Of a DNA stretch of 64,000 nt, positions 42,555-51,732 are shown piece after piece. This DNA is from Quadrisphaera setariae (GTDB taxonomy: Bacteria; Actinomycetota; Actinomycetes; Actinomycetales; Quadrisphaeraceae): positions 62,001 to 126,000 of the forward strand of contig NZ_VKAC01000007.1 in the NCBI RefSeq assembly GCF_008041935.1, given 5' to 3'. Position 1 is the first letter of the stretch. The number at the start of each line of letters is the position of its first letter. Made by a program: the position numbers and the translations under genes. The notes under the pieces are model-generated. The model saw only the letters and a program-made list of their open reading frames with translations, searched no databases and was not told the DNA's origin.

Positions 42555-44360
42555 TCAGACGGCGGCGCTGATCGAGGCCTGCCAGTCCTCGTGGAGCCGG
42601 GCGAACCGCCCACCGCGCGCCACCAGCTCGGCGGGCGAGCCGTCCTCCACCACGCGACCGCCCTCCACCACGAGCACGCGGTCGGCGGTCATCACGGTGG
42701 ACAGCCGGTGCGCCACCACCACGGCCGTGCGGTCCGCGAGCAGCCGCTCGAGCGCCTCCTGCACGTGCTGCTCGCCCGGGACGTCCAGGGAGCTGGTGGC
42801 CTCGTCGAGCACGAGCACCGCGGGGTCGGCCAGGAACGCCCGCGCGAAGCTCACCAGCTGCCGCTGCCCCGCCGAGAGCCGCACGCCGCGGCTGTCCACC
42901 GGGGTGTCGTAGCCCTGGGGGAAGGTCATGACGAGGTCGTGCACGCCGACGGCGCGCCCCGCCGCCTCGATCTCGGCGCGCGTGGCGTCCGGGCGGCCGA
43001 CGGCGATGTTCTCCGCGACGGACCCGGAGAACAGGTACGCCTCCTGGGTCACCATGACGATCGCCCGCCGCAGGTCGCCGGGGGCGACGGAGCGCACGTC
43101 CACGCCGTCCAGTCGCACCGCGCCGCGGCGCACGTCGTAGAACCGCGCCACCAGCTTCGCCACCGTCGACTTCCCCGCCCCCGTCGAGCCGACCAGCGCC
43201 ACGGTCTGCCCGGCGGGGATGCTCACGTGCACGTCGTGGAGCACGTCGGGACCGTCGGCGTACCCGAAGGTCACGTGGTCGAGCTCCAGACCACCCATCG
43301 GGTGCGGCAGGGGCACCGGGTGGGCCGGGTCCGTCAGGCGCGGCTCCTGGGCGAGCAGCGACGCGAGCTTCTCCAGCGCCGCCTGCGCGGACTGGAAGGA
43401 GTTGTAGAACATCCCCACGTCGCGCAGCGGGGTGAAGAAGCGCCGCGCGTACAGCACCGCGGCCACCAGCACGCCGACGTCGAGGGCCCCGTCGAGCACC
43501 CGCAGGCCCCCGACCAGCAGCACCACCGCCACGGTCACGTTGCCGATCATGGTGAGCCACAGGTCGAAGACCCCGTTGACGCGGATCGCCTGGTCCTGCA
43601 CGGCCCGGTAGTCCTCGGTCAGCGCGGCGTAGGCAGCGGCGGACCTGCGCTCGCGGCGGAACGCCTGCACGGCGCGGACTCCGGTCATCGTCTCGACGAA
43701 CGCCACGATGACGCGGGCGGCCACCACGCGCGTGCGCCGGTACTGCTCCTGCGAGCGCCGCTGGAACCACCGCGTCAGCAGCACGCCGGGCACCACCGCC
43801 ACCAGCAGCACCGCGCCGGAGGGGCCGTCGAGCACCACGAGCGAGACGGCGGTGAGCACCATCGACAGCGCACTGGTGGCCAGCACGGTGACGCCGCTGT
43901 CGAGGAGGTCGCGGACGGCCTCGATGTCCGAGGTCTGCCGGGAGATGACGCGCCCGGAGGTGTAGCGCTCGTGGAACTCCAGGTCGAGCCGCTGCGTCTG
44001 GCGGAACACGCGTCGGCGCAGGTCCAGCAGCACCGTCTGGCTGGCCGCCGCCGACTGGCGCACCACCGCCGCGGACAGCAGCCCGCCGACCAGCGCGGCC
44101 AGGAGGTACCCGCCGCCGACGAGGACCAGGGGGACGGCGTCTCCGTCGCGCAGCGCCGGCAGGCCCGTGTCGATGCCGACGGCCACGAGCGCCGGCCCCG
44201 CCACCACCGCCGCCTGGCTCACCACCACGAGGAGCACGAGCAGCCAGACCCGGCTGCGGACCGGGCGCAGCACCGAGCGCAGCAGCGGCAGCGACTGGCC
44301 GCGCTCGTCGTCGAGGTCTGCTGGTCGCGCAGCCTGGGTCGGAGCAGCGGCGGTGCTCAT
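42555..44360 (-). CDS. ABC exporter half-transporter, subunit B (canonical Walker B)
   Basis: The 601-residue protein has a six-helix membrane domain (residues about 30-320) and an ATPase domain. Walker A is in VALVGSTGAGKSTVAKLVAR, the Q-loop in VMVTQEAYLFSGSVAENIAV, Walker B with catalytic Glu in AVLVLDEATSSLDVPGEQHV and the H-loop in VVVAHRLSTVMTADRVLVVE. The signature motif is LSAGQ instead of LSGGQ. The ATG overlaps the stop of the partner gene (ATGA), so the pair forms a heterodimer. Such exporters move drugs, lipids or peptides outward; the substrate is unknown. Confidence 0.92.
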   Translation of the reverse strand: MSTAAAPTQAARPADLDDERGQSLPLLRSVLRPVRSRVWLLVLLVVVSQAAVVAGPALVAVGIDTGLPALRDGDAVPLVLVGGGYLLAALVGGLLSAAVVRQSAAASQTVLLDLRRRVFRQTQRLDLEFHERYTSGRVISRQTSDIEAVRDLLDSGVTVLATSALSMVLTAVSLVVLDGPSGAVLLVAVVPGVLLTRWFQRRSQEQYRRTRVVAARVIVAFVETMTGVRAVQAFRRERRSAAAYAALTEDYRAVQDQAIRVNGVFDLWLTMIGNVTVAVVLLVGGLRVLDGALDVGVLVAAVLYARRFFTPLRDVGMFYNSFQSAQAALEKLASLLAQEPRLTDPAHPVPLPHPMGGLELDHVTFGYADGPDVLHDVHVSIPAGQTVALVGSTGAGKSTVAKLVARFYDVRRGAVRLDGVDVRSVAPGDLRRAIVMVTQEAYLFSGSVAENIAVGRPDATRAEIEAAGRAVGVHDLVMTFPQGYDTPVDSRGVRLSAGQRQLVSFARAFLADPAVLVLDEATSSLDVPGEQHVQEALERLLADRTAVVVAHRLSTVMTADRVLVVEGGRVVEDGSPAELVARGGRFARLHEDWQASISAAV

Positions 44361-46288
44361 GCGGCGCCCTCCTCGTCGTCGTCGTCCTCCGTGCCGTCCA
44401 GGGCGGTGAGCACGTAGCGGTAGTGGGGGTGCTGCCGCAGCAGCTCGTCGTGGGTGCCGACGCCGGTGATGCGCCCGTCCTCCAGCACGGCCACCCGGTC
44501 GGCGAGGGCCACCGTGGAGGTGCGGTGGGCGACCACGAGCGTGGTGGTCCCCGCCAGCACCTCCCGCAGTCGCTCGGTGACCACGGCCTCGGTGGTGACG
44601 TCGAGGGCGGAGAGCGGGTCGTCCAGGACGAGCACCCGCGGGTGCGAGGCCACCGCCCGCGCCAGGGCCAGGCGCTGGCGCTGCCCGCCGGACAGGCTCA
44701 GCCCCTCCTCCCCCACGCGGGTGTCCACCCCGTCGGGCAGGTGGTCGACGAAGTCGGCGCTGGCCACCCGGAGGGCCTCGACGAGCAGGCGCTCCCGCTC
44801 GCGCTCGTCGGGTCCGGAAGCCCCGGCGGGCAGCCCGAGCAGCACGTTCTCGGCGACGGACTCGGAGAAGAGCACCGGGTCCTCGAAGGCGACCGCCACC
44901 GCGGAGCGCAGGTCCTCCCGGCGCAGGTCGCGCACGTCGACCCCGTCGAGCAGCACCTGGCCCTGCGTCGGGTCCACCAGGCGCGGCACCAGCTGCGCCA
45001 GCGTGGTCTTGCCGCTGCCCGTCAGGCCCACCAGCGCCGTGGTGCACCCGGGCTCGAGCACCAGGTCGACGCCGTCGAGCACGGGCCGCTCGCCGTTGTC
45101 GTGGGAGAAGCCCACGCCGCGCAGCTCCACGCGCGAGCCCCGCGGACCGGGCGCCGGCGGGTCCACCGGGCGGGGCGGGTCCTGCACGTCGGAGAGCGTC
45201 TCGAGGACGTCGAGGTACCTGTCGGTCGCGGTGCGCGCGTCCAGCGTCATGGCCAGCAGCTGGCCGATCCGCTCCACGGGGGCGTTGACCACGGCGGCGG
45301 TCGCGAAGAACGCCACCAGCGCACCCACCGACACCGCGCCCTGCGACGCCAGCCACACCCCGAGGACCAGGCTGACGGCCGTCGCGGCCTCGGGGATCAG
45401 CCCGAGCGCCAGGGTGAGGCCGGACAGGGTGCGCGCCTTGCGGATCTCGGTGCCGCGCAGGTGCTCGGCGTCTCGGGTGAAGTCGCCCAGGGCGTCGTCG
45501 CCGCGGCCGAACGCCTTGAGCACGCGGATGCCGTGGACGGACTCCTCCACGCGTCCCGCGAGGCCACCGGCCTGGTCGCGGGCGCGGCGGGCGATCACCC
45601 GGTACTCGCCGCCGAACCGGTGGCTCAGCACCATGACCGGTACCGCCCCGGCGAGGTAGACCAGCCCCAGCGGCCAGGCGGTCCACAGCATCAGGCCCAC
45701 GCCCACCACCACCGTGGTGATGGAGACCACCAGCATGAGCAGCCCGAAGATCAGCCAGCGGCGGACGGTGGACAGGTCGGCCATGGCCCGCTGCAGCAGC
45801 TGCCCGGTGGACCAGCGGTCGTGGAAGCTCAGCGGCAGCTCGAGCAGGTGGCGGAACAGGTCCAGGCGCATCGTCGCCTCGACGGTGGTGCCGGGCGTGG
45901 CCACGAACACGCGCCGGCTCCAGATGAGCACGGCCTCGGCCACGCCGAGGGCCAGCACGAGCAGGGCGGCCTCCACCACGCCGGTGCGCGACCCCGACGT
46001 GAGCAGCGGTCCGTTGACGAGCTCGCGCAGCACCTGCGGCACGGCGAGCGCGATGAGGCTGGCGACCAGCGCCGCCAGCGTTCCCAGGGCCATGCGGGGC
46101 AGGGCAGGGCGGGCCCAGTCGACCAGCCGCAGGAGGCTGCGCGCGGTGGAGGCGGGGCGGTCGGTGGTCGGTGGGGCTGTCGGTGAGGAGGACGACGACG
46201 ACGGTCGGGTGCGGGCGGTGCGGGCGGCCTGGCGGCGGAGCGTGCGGGGCCGGACCCGCTGGCGCGGGGTGCGCCTGCTCGCCCTCAC
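44357..46288 (-). CDS. ABC exporter half-transporter, subunit A (degenerate Walker B)
   Basis: The 643-residue protein has a basic, Ser/Thr-rich N-terminal region of about 55 residues, a six-helix domain with typical WSTGQLLQRAMADLSTVRRW coupling sequence, and an ATPase domain. Walker A is GLTGSGKTTL, the signature is LSLSGGQRQRLALARA, and Walker B VLVLDDPLSALD has Asp where the catalytic Glu should be. Together with the LSAGQ of the partner this gives one degenerate ATP site, as in asymmetric exporters such as TM287/288. GTG 46288 is used; a start nearer the first helix is possible. Confidence 0.9.
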   Translation of the reverse strand: MRASRRTPRQRVRPRTLRRQAARTARTRPSSSSSSPTAPPTTDRPASTARSLLRLVDWARPALPRMALGTLAALVASLIALAVPQVLRELVNGPLLTSGSRTGVVEAALLVLALGVAEAVLIWSRRVFVATPGTTVEATMRLDLFRHLLELPLSFHDRWSTGQLLQRAMADLSTVRRWLIFGLLMLVVSITTVVVGVGLMLWTAWPLGLVYLAGAVPVMVLSHRFGGEYRVIARRARDQAGGLAGRVEESVHGIRVLKAFGRGDDALGDFTRDAEHLRGTEIRKARTLSGLTLALGLIPEAATAVSLVLGVWLASQGAVSVGALVAFFATAAVVNAPVERIGQLLAMTLDARTATDRYLDVLETLSDVQDPPRPVDPPAPGPRGSRVELRGVGFSHDNGERPVLDGVDLVLEPGCTTALVGLTGSGKTTLAQLVPRLVDPTQGQVLLDGVDVRDLRREDLRSAVAVAFEDPVLFSESVAENVLLGLPAGASGPDERERERLLVEALRVASADFVDHLPDGVDTRVGEEGLSLSGGQRQRLALARAVASHPRVLVLDDPLSALDVTTEAVVTERLREVLAGTTTLVVAHRTSTVALADRVAVLEDGRITGVGTHDELLRQHPHYRYVLTALDGTEDDDDEEGAA

Positions 46289-46338
46289 TGCGCCGGCGCC
46301 GTCCCCCGCCTGAAGCGGTGTTCTGAAGCAACCAGCAC
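46285..46338 (-). CDS. Possible 17-residue upstream reading frame of the ABC exporter
   Basis: On the minus strand GTG 46338 opens VLVASEHRFRRGTAPAQ, whose TGA overlaps the exporter GTG start as GTGA. GAGACT precedes the GTG by 6 bases, a weak match to the leaderless -10 pattern. If transcription starts here, the exporter would be translated by coupling to this short frame. The rest of the gap (46339-46679) shows no gene, repeat or clear terminator. Confidence 0.25.
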   Translation of the reverse strand: MLVASEHRFRRGTAPAQ

Positions 46339-46679
46339 GTGACCAGTCTCCCCCCGTCCCGCCGGTCCTGTCACCCGCGGTGATCGCCGTCCACAGCGAA
46401 CTCCCACCTCACCGGTGGAGGGCGAGGTCCGCCGCGAGCGGGAGGTGGGTCCTCCCCAGCAGCGGGCCGGGCAGGTCGAGGCCCGGTGGGCCGCCTCAGG
46501 CCCGGGTCCAGGCAGGGAAGCGGGTCTCGGACTGCCCACCGGGTCCCAGCCTGCCCACTCGCCTCAGGCTCGCGTCGATCGAGGGAGCTGCGGCCACGGC
46601 GATCTCAGTCCCCTCGACCGTCGCGGAGAAGGGGCAGGTGCCGCGCGAGCCCGGCGCGGTCGCCGGGTCGAGCGGTCGG

Positions 46680-47615
46680 TCAGACGGGGTCGGCGAGGAC
46701 GTCGAGCGCGCCCTGCAGGTCGGCCGGGTACGGGCTGGCGAACGCCGTCCACTCCCCCGTCGCCGGGTGGTGGAAGGCGAGGCCCACGGCGTGCAGCCAC
46801 TGCCGGGTCAGACCCAGCCGCTGCGCGAGCGCCGGGTCGGCGCCGTAGGTGAGGTCACCGCAGCACGGGTGGCGCAGCGCGCTCATGTGCACGCGGATCT
46901 GGTGGGTGCGGCCCGTCTCCAGGTGCACCTCGAGCAGCGTGGCCGAGCGGAACGCCTCGAGCGTCTCGTAGTGGGTGACGCTGGGCTTGCCCTCAGCGGT
47001 GACGGCCCACTTCCAGTCCGAAGAGGGGTGGCGGCCGATGGGCGCGTCGACGGTGCCGGCCGTCGGGTCGGGGTGGCCCTGCACCAGCGCGTGGTAGGTC
47101 TTCTCGACCGTCCGCTCGCGGAAGGCGTCCTTGAGCACGGAGTAGGCGTGCTCGCTCTTGGCCACCACCATGAGGCCGGACGTGCCGACGTCGAGGCGGT
47201 GCACCACGCCCTGGCGCTCGGCGGCGCCGGAGGTGGAGATGCGGTAGCCCACAGCGGCGAGCCCGCCGATGACGGTCGGCCCGGTCCACCCCGGAGAGGG
47301 GTGCGCGGCGACGCCGACGGGCTTGTCGACCACCACGAGGTCGTCGTCGTCGTGGACGACCCGCAGGCCGTCCACCGGCTCGGCGACGACGCGCGGCGCC
47401 GACGGCGGGTCGGGCAGGGTCACCGACAGCCACGCGCCGGCGCGCAGGCGCTCGGACTTGCCGACCACCGCGCCGTCCAGCTCGACGCCCCCGGACTCGG
47501 CGACCTCGGCCACGCGGGAGCGGGACAGTCCCAGCAGCCGCGAGAGGCCGGCGTCGAGCCGTTCGCCGTCGAGCCCGTCAGGAACGGGGAGGGAGCGCAC
47601 GTCGGGCACGGTCAC
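46680..47615 (-). CDS. rluD: RluD-family pseudouridine synthase
   Basis: The 311-residue protein has an N-terminal S4 RNA-binding domain ([20 protein letters not shown], residues about 19-75) and a pseudouridine synthase domain. Catalytic Asp is at about 142 in [19 protein letters not shown], with [20 protein letters not shown] further on. It isomerises uridines in 23S rRNA helix 69 or a related site. GTG 47615 overlaps the lspA stop (GTGA), so it is co-translated with lspA, a common actinobacterial arrangement. The specific target base is assumed from family. Confidence 0.92.
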   Translation of the reverse strand: MTVPDVRSLPVPDGLDGERLDAGLSRLLGLSRSRVAEVAESGGVELDGAVVGKSERLRAGAWLSVTLPDPPSAPRVVAEPVDGLRVVHDDDDLVVVDKPVGVAAHPSPGWTGPTVIGGLAAVGYRISTSGAAERQGVVHRLDVGTSGLMVVAKSEHAYSVLKDAFRERTVEKTYHALVQGHPDPTAGTVDAPIGRHPSSDWKWAVTAEGKPSVTHYETLEAFRSATLLEVHLETGRTHQIRVHMSALRHPCCGDLTYGADPALAQRLGLTRQWLHAVGLAFHHPATGEWTAFASPYPADLQGALDVLADPV

Positions 47616-48169
47616 GCCCTCTCTGAGCGGCTGCTGCGGCCACCGGCCCGCCGCCCGTCGATCTCGACGCCCCGCAGCGCGAGGACGACGATGAGGGCCG
47701 CCGCGGTGCAGATCATGGAGTCGGCCACGTTGAACACGGGCCAGTTCGGCAGGGCCAGGAAGTCGACCACGTGACCGCGGGCGAAACCGGGGGCGCGCAC
47801 CAGGCGGTCCACGAGGTTGCCGGTGGCGCCGGCCAGCAGCAGCCCCAGCGCCAGCGCCCAGGCGCGGCTGCCGATCTTGCGGGAGACCCGCAGGACGGCG
47901 ACGACGACGACGGTCGCGATGATCGTGAAGATCCAGGTGGCCCCGGTCGCGAAGGAGAACGCCGCTCCGGGGTTGCGCAGCAGCACCAGCTGCAGGACCT
48001 GCCCGAGCACGGGCACGGGCTCCCCCGGCGTGAGCAGGGCGACGGCGAGCGCCTTGGTGACCTGGTCAGCCGCGAGGCCGACCAGCGCCACCGCGGCGAG
48101 GAAGCGGCGCAGGCGCCGCGCCTTCACCCGCCGGGCGTGGCCGAGCCCGTCCGTCCCCTCGGCGGGCAC
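47612..48169 (-). CDS. lspA: Lipoprotein signal peptidase (signal peptidase II)
   Basis: This 185-residue aspartic membrane protease cleaves prolipoprotein signal peptides. It has four helices and the two catalytic aspartates in [20 protein letters not shown] and [40 protein letters not shown] is the usual first helix. GTG 48169 is the first usable start; upstream in-frame sequence is Pro/Ala-rich, and a TAG lies near the divIVA end. It will process the AztD and ZnuA-like lipoproteins encoded in this window. It is coupled to rluD. Confidence 0.95.
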   Translation of the reverse strand: MPAEGTDGLGHARRVKARRLRRFLAAVALVGLAADQVTKALAVALLTPGEPVPVLGQVLQLVLLRNPGAAFSFATGATWIFTIIATVVVVAVLRVSRKIGSRAWALALGLLLAGATGNLVDRLVRAPGFARGHVVDFLALPNWPVFNVADSMICTAAALIVVLALRGVEIDGRRAGGRSSRSERA

Positions 48170-48258
48170 GGAAGGGCTGGAGCCGGTGCGCTCAGGTGGT
48201 GCCGACGCCGCCGACGGGGGCGGCGTCGCAGCGGCCTGGCGCTCGGCGGACGACTCGC

Positions 48259-48909
48259 TCAGCTAGCACCGCCACCGAAGGCGTAGCCCACGTCCTGGGC
48301 GGCCGGCGGAGCCGGGCGGCCGTTCTGGGACCCGGCGCTGTTGCGGGTCTCGAGGTCGCGCAGCTGCGACTCCAGGTACGACTTCATGCGGTTGCGGTAG
48401 TCGCGTTCGAAGATCCGCAGCTCGTCGATCTTGCGCTCCAGGAGCGAGCGCTCCTGCTCGAGGCTGCCGAGGGTCTGGCGGTGCTTCTCCTCGGCCTCGC
48501 GCACCAGGCGCGACGCGCGCTCCTTGGCCTCGCCGAGGATCTGGTCTCGCTGCTCCTCACCGGAGCGGACGAAGTCGTCGTGGAGCTTCTGGGCGAGCGC
48601 GAGCATGCCGGTGGCCGACTCCAGCCCCTGGCCGCCCATGACGGGGGCCGGCGGGGCCTGGGCCGCGACGGGCGCCGGGGCCACCTGCTGCGGGACGGGG
48701 CCGGTGGCCCCGCCGCTCCGGCTGAGCTCGGTCACGCGCCGCTCGCAGGCCGTCAGGCTCTGCTGCAGCTGCTCGTTCTCCGCCGTCAGGCGGCGCAGCT
48801 CACCCACGACCTCGTCGAGGAAGTCGTCGACCTCGTCCTGGTCGTAGCCCTCACGGAACTTGGTGGGCTGGAACCGCTTGTTGACGACGTCCTCGGGCGT
48901 CAGCGCCAT
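48259..48909 (-). CDS. divIVA: DivIVA/Wag31 polar growth and septum-site protein
   Basis: The 216-residue coiled-coil protein has the DivIVA N-terminal lipid-binding domain MALTPEDVVNKRFQPTKFRE, GYDQDEVDDFLDEVVGELRR. A Pro/Ala-rich linker (about 70-95) precedes the long coiled coil (ALAQKLHDDFVRSGEEQRDQ, ILGEAKERASRLVREAEEKH, ELRIFERDYRNRMKSYLESQ). In actinobacteria it marks curved membranes at poles and septa and directs polar wall synthesis. ATG 48909 has GAGGTG upstream. It has about 190 bases of upstream sequence, suggesting its own promoter. Confidence 0.95.
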   Translation of the reverse strand: MALTPEDVVNKRFQPTKFREGYDQDEVDDFLDEVVGELRRLTAENEQLQQSLTACERRVTELSRSGGATGPVPQQVAPAPVAAQAPPAPVMGGQGLESATGMLALAQKLHDDFVRSGEEQRDQILGEAKERASRLVREAEEKHRQTLGSLEQERSLLERKIDELRIFERDYRNRMKSYLESQLRDLETRNSAGSQNGRPAPPAAQDVGYAFGGGAS

Positions 48910-49102
48910 GTGGTCACCTCTTCGAGAGTTCCCGCGGTGGCACGCACCGGGCCTGCTGTCTAGTCGTCAGCCACCGTAGCCGACGGCGCGCGCCGGTGCG
49001 GTCAGGAGCAGCACGCGGTGTGTCCGATAGCGCATCCGACGAGGCGCTCCGCGGTGTGGACGGCGGTCGCGCCCGGGCGTGGCGCCGGCGCGTCCGCGGT
49101 GG

Positions 49103-49402
49103 TCAGGCCGACGCGCGGGCCGCGGTCTGCAGCACGCTCATGAGCAGCGAGCAGCCCAGCGCGAGGATGATGAAGGCCAGGTCGAGCTGGATGCTGCCGA
49201 GGCGGATGGGCTTGATCACGCGCCTCAGCCCGCGCAGCGGGGGGTCGGTGACCGTGTAGACGGTCTCGGCGATGACGAGCACCGCCCCGCGCGGTCGCCA
49301 GTCGCGCGAGAAGACCTGCACCCACTCCAGCACCAGCCGACCGATCAGCAGCACGAAGAAGAGCAGCACGACGAGGTACAGCAGCTGGAAGATCAGGCTC
49401 AC
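49103..49402 (-). CDS. ylmG: YggT family membrane protein
   Basis: The 99-residue protein has two hydrophobic segments (VSLIFQLLYLVVLLFFVLLI and IQLDLAFIILALGCSLLMSV) flanking the YggT signature WRPRGAVLVIAETVYTVTDP, PLRGLRRVIKPIRLG. YlmG/YggT proteins sit beside sepF and divIVA across Gram-positive bacteria and affect division or chromosome distribution; the mechanism is unclear. GTG 49402 is chosen at the start of the first helix; GATGAT 6 bases before it may be a leaderless -10. A strong hairpin separates it from sepF. Confidence 0.9.
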   Translation of the reverse strand: MSLIFQLLYLVVLLFFVLLIGRLVLEWVQVFSRDWRPRGAVLVIAETVYTVTDPPLRGLRRVIKPIRLGSIQLDLAFIILALGCSLLMSVLQTAARASA

Positions 49403-49470
49403 CGGACCATCATCCCCGACCCGGGGCGCTGGGGAGGGCACGCGCGCCTGACACGCCTGGACGCGCCGAA

Positions 49471-49500
49471 GAGGGGGCACCGCGGCAGCGGTGCCCCCTC
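49471..49500. terminator. Strong hairpin between sepF and ylmG
   Basis: GAGGGGGCACCGC (49471-49483) and GCGGTGCCCCCTC (49488-49500) form a perfect 13-bp stem with a GGCA tetraloop, 53 bases after the sepF stop. No U tract follows, as is common for actinobacterial terminators. It should stop or reduce transcription from sepF into ylmG. Confidence 0.8.
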
Positions 49501-49552
49501 GTGGCGGGCGGATGAGGGGCGCCTCGCCCGCCACCGCCGGTGAGCCGGCAGG

Positions 49553-50032
49553 TCAGGACTGGTTGAAGACCGCCTTGACCTGGCCGACCGGCTCACCGGT
49601 GACCTCGACGTGCGCCGGGGAGAGCAGGAAGACCTTGTTGGTGACGCGCTCGATGTTGCCGTGCAGGCCGAAGACGAGGCCGGCGGAGAAGTCGACGAGG
49701 CGCTTGGCGTCGGCGTCGGACATGTCCGTCAGGTTCATGATCACCGGCACGCCGCCGCGGAAGCACTCACCGATGGCCTTGGCCTCGTTGTAGGTGCGGG
49801 GGTGGATCGTGGTGATGCGGCGCAGGTCCGCCGCGGGAGCCGGGGTGAATCGGGAGACCGAGCGGTCGCGCGTGATCGGCGTCACCTCGGCCCGGTACTC
49901 GGACTCGTCCACGACCTCCTCGTCCTCCCCCTCGTCCCAGGTGTCGACGTCGAGGTCGCGCGACTCGGCGTAGCGCGGGTCGTCCTCGCGCAGCCCCATC
50001 CACACCATCGACTTGTGCAGCGCTCCAGCCAT
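49553..50032 (-). CDS. sepF: Cell division protein SepF
   Basis: The 159-residue protein has an N-terminal amphipathic membrane-targeting helix ([20 protein letters not shown]), an acidic linker, and the SepF core [60 protein letters not shown], ending [12 protein letters not shown]. SepF tethers FtsZ filaments to the membrane and is the main FtsZ anchor in actinobacteria lacking FtsA. ATG 50032 has GGAGGAG upstream. It lies between ylmE and ylmG as usual. Confidence 0.95.
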   Translation of the reverse strand: MAGALHKSMVWMGLREDDPRYAESRDLDVDTWDEGEDEEVVDESEYRAEVTPITRDRSVSRFTPAPAADLRRITTIHPRTYNEAKAIGECFRGGVPVIMNLTDMSDADAKRLVDFSAGLVFGLHGNIERVTNKVFLLSPAHVEVTGEPVGQVKAVFNQS

Positions 50033-50147
50033 GACCCGCTCCTCCTGTCCGTGCTCCGGCCACCCGCCCCGGCGGCCTGCGCGACACCTTGCGACCCGCC
50101 TGCCCCTTCGGGCTCTTGAGCCTCACTCGTCTCGCTAGTCACAGAAG

Positions 50148-50897
50148 TTACACGATCGGCGGCCTCGCGCCCAGCACGGCGCGACCGACACGCACGTGCG
50201 TCGCGCCAGCCACGACCGCTTCCTCCAGGTCCCCGCTCATGCCGGCGGAGACGACCGCCGCCCCCGGGTGCTCCGCCCGCACCCGGGCCGCCACCTGCGC
50301 GAGCCGCTCGAAGGGCCCCCGGGGGTCCACCCCCGCCGGCGCCACCGCCATGACCCCCGCCAGCCGCAGCCCCTCGCTGGCAGCGACCGCCTCCGCCAGA
50401 GCGGGCACGTCGCCGACGGCTGCGCCGCCGCGGCCGGGGTCGCGGTCCTCGTCGTCGGCGAGGTCCACCTGCACGAGCACGTCCAGGACGTGCCCCTCGG
50501 GGCGCAGCCCCTCCTCCACGGACCGGGCGTGGCCGCGCGCGAGCGCCGCGACCAGGCGCTCCCGGTCCGCGGAGTGCACGACGTCGGCCCAGGCCGCCAC
50601 CGCGGCGGCCTTCTTGGTCTGCACCTGCCCCACCTGGTGCCAGCGCAGCGGGAGGTCGGCGCACGCGCGGGCCTTCAGGCCAGCCTCCGGCTCACGGCTC
50701 TCCCCCACGTCGGTGGCACCGCAGCCGGCCAGCAGCCGCACGTCCTCGGCGGGGAAGGTCTTGGTCACCACCACCAGGTGCACCGACCCCGCGGGCCTGC
50801 CGGCTGCAGCCTCCGCCTCAGCCACGCGCCGCCGCACGTCCGCGAGGTTCTCCGCGAGCTCGGCCGCCCTGTCCACCCGCGCCTCTCCCTGGGTCAC
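50148..50897 (-). CDS. ylmE: PLP homeostasis protein YggS/YlmE
   Basis: This 249-residue TIM-barrel protein binds pyridoxal phosphate without known catalysis. The PLP Lys is in VHLVVVTKTFPAEDVRLLAG. It continues ATDVGESREPEAGLKA, LRWHQVGQVQTKKAAAVAAW and ends GMSGDLEEAVVAGATHVRVG, RAVLG, all expected family motifs. The usual HFIGxLQxNK is replaced by WHQVGQVQTKK, as seen in some actinobacteria. GTG 50897 overlaps the pgeF stop (GTGA). Confidence 0.9.
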   Translation of the reverse strand: MTQGEARVDRAAELAENLADVRRRVAEAEAAAGRPAGSVHLVVVTKTFPAEDVRLLAGCGATDVGESREPEAGLKARACADLPLRWHQVGQVQTKKAAAVAAWADVVHSADRERLVAALARGHARSVEEGLRPEGHVLDVLVQVDLADDEDRDPGRGGAAVGDVPALAEAVAASEGLRLAGVMAVAPAGVDPRGPFERLAQVAARVRAEHPGAAVVSAGMSGDLEEAVVAGATHVRVGRAVLGARPPIV

Positions 50898-51676
50898 GCC
50901 CGCTCCCTCCTCCAGGCCAGGCCCGCCCACCGCGGCGCCTGCGGCCCCGAACGCCGCACGGATCCCAGCGCGCCGTCCTCCACGGTGCAGCCCGGCAGCT
51001 GCTCGGCGGCCACCCCGAGGTCGGCGAGCTGCTCCAGCACGCCGGCGGCCACGTCGAGGGCGGGGGTGCCGGTCCACGTGCGCGTCGCCACCACGGGGTG
51101 CCGCTCCGCCACCTCCTGGCGCATCGCCGCCGGCACCTCGTAGCAGCGGCCGCACACCGACGGCCCGAGCACGGCGCGCGTCCGCGAGGGCTGCGCCCCC
51201 ACCTCCACCATGAGCGCGACCGCGGCCCCCACCACACCCGAGTCCATGCCGCGCCGGCCCGCGTGGGCGACGGCCACCACGCCGGCGGCCGGGTCGGCGA
51301 GGAGCACCGGCACGCAGTCGGCCACGAGCACCGCGAGGGCGAGGCCGGGCGCATCGGTGACCATCGCGTCCGCCTCCGGCGGCTGGCCGTCCCACGGGCC
51401 GCGGGCCAGCACGGCGGTCGCGCCGTGCACCTGCCGCGCCACGAGCAGCCGGTCGGGCGGGACGCCGACGTCGGCGGCCAGCGCCGCCCGGGCCGCTCGC
51501 GCCGCCTCGACGTCCCCGCCGGTGTGGTCGGCGAGGTCGGCGCCGCCGGAGAGCGCCAGGACGGGGCCGCCGGACAGCTCGCGGCGCCAGGTCGTCCGGG
51601 CGGCGCGAGACGCCCTCGACGCGGGACCGCTGGACGAGGGGTCGGGGAACGCGGAGAGGTCGGGCGGGCTCGCCAT
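50894..51676 (-). CDS. pgeF: Peptidoglycan editing factor / multicopper-type purine nucleosidase-phosphorylase PgeF (YlmD)
   Basis: The 260-residue DUF152 protein has the zinc site residues in LLVARQVHGATAVLARGPWD, ALAVLVADCVPVLLADPAAG and VVAVAHAGRRGMDSGVVGAA, and GPSVCGRCYEVPAAMRQEVA. Homologues remove wrongly incorporated L-Ser from peptidoglycan stems or act as purine nucleoside phosphorylases. It lies between ftsZ and ylmE, the standard dcw position. The start is the ATG at 51676, 56 bases after the ftsZ stop. The C-terminal GRFAG-like motif is altered (PRWAGLAW). Confidence 0.88.
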   Translation of the reverse strand: MASPPDLSAFPDPSSSGPASRASRAARTTWRRELSGGPVLALSGGADLADHTGGDVEAARAARAALAADVGVPPDRLLVARQVHGATAVLARGPWDGQPPEADAMVTDAPGLALAVLVADCVPVLLADPAAGVVAVAHAGRRGMDSGVVGAAVALMVEVGAQPSRTRAVLGPSVCGRCYEVPAAMRQEVAERHPVVATRTWTGTPALDVAAGVLEQLADLGVAAEQLPGCTVEDGALGSVRRSGPQAPRWAGLAWRRERA

Positions 51677-51732
51677 GGGACGAGCCTGCCCGACCTCCGC
51701 GGGGGTCCGCCGCGCGGGGCGGACCGGTGGTC

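Noticed and set aside
46339-46679. A protein gene or small RNA in the gap between the ABC exporter and rluD
   Set aside because: No frame has convincing composition and no clear promoter, hairpin or repeat was seen.
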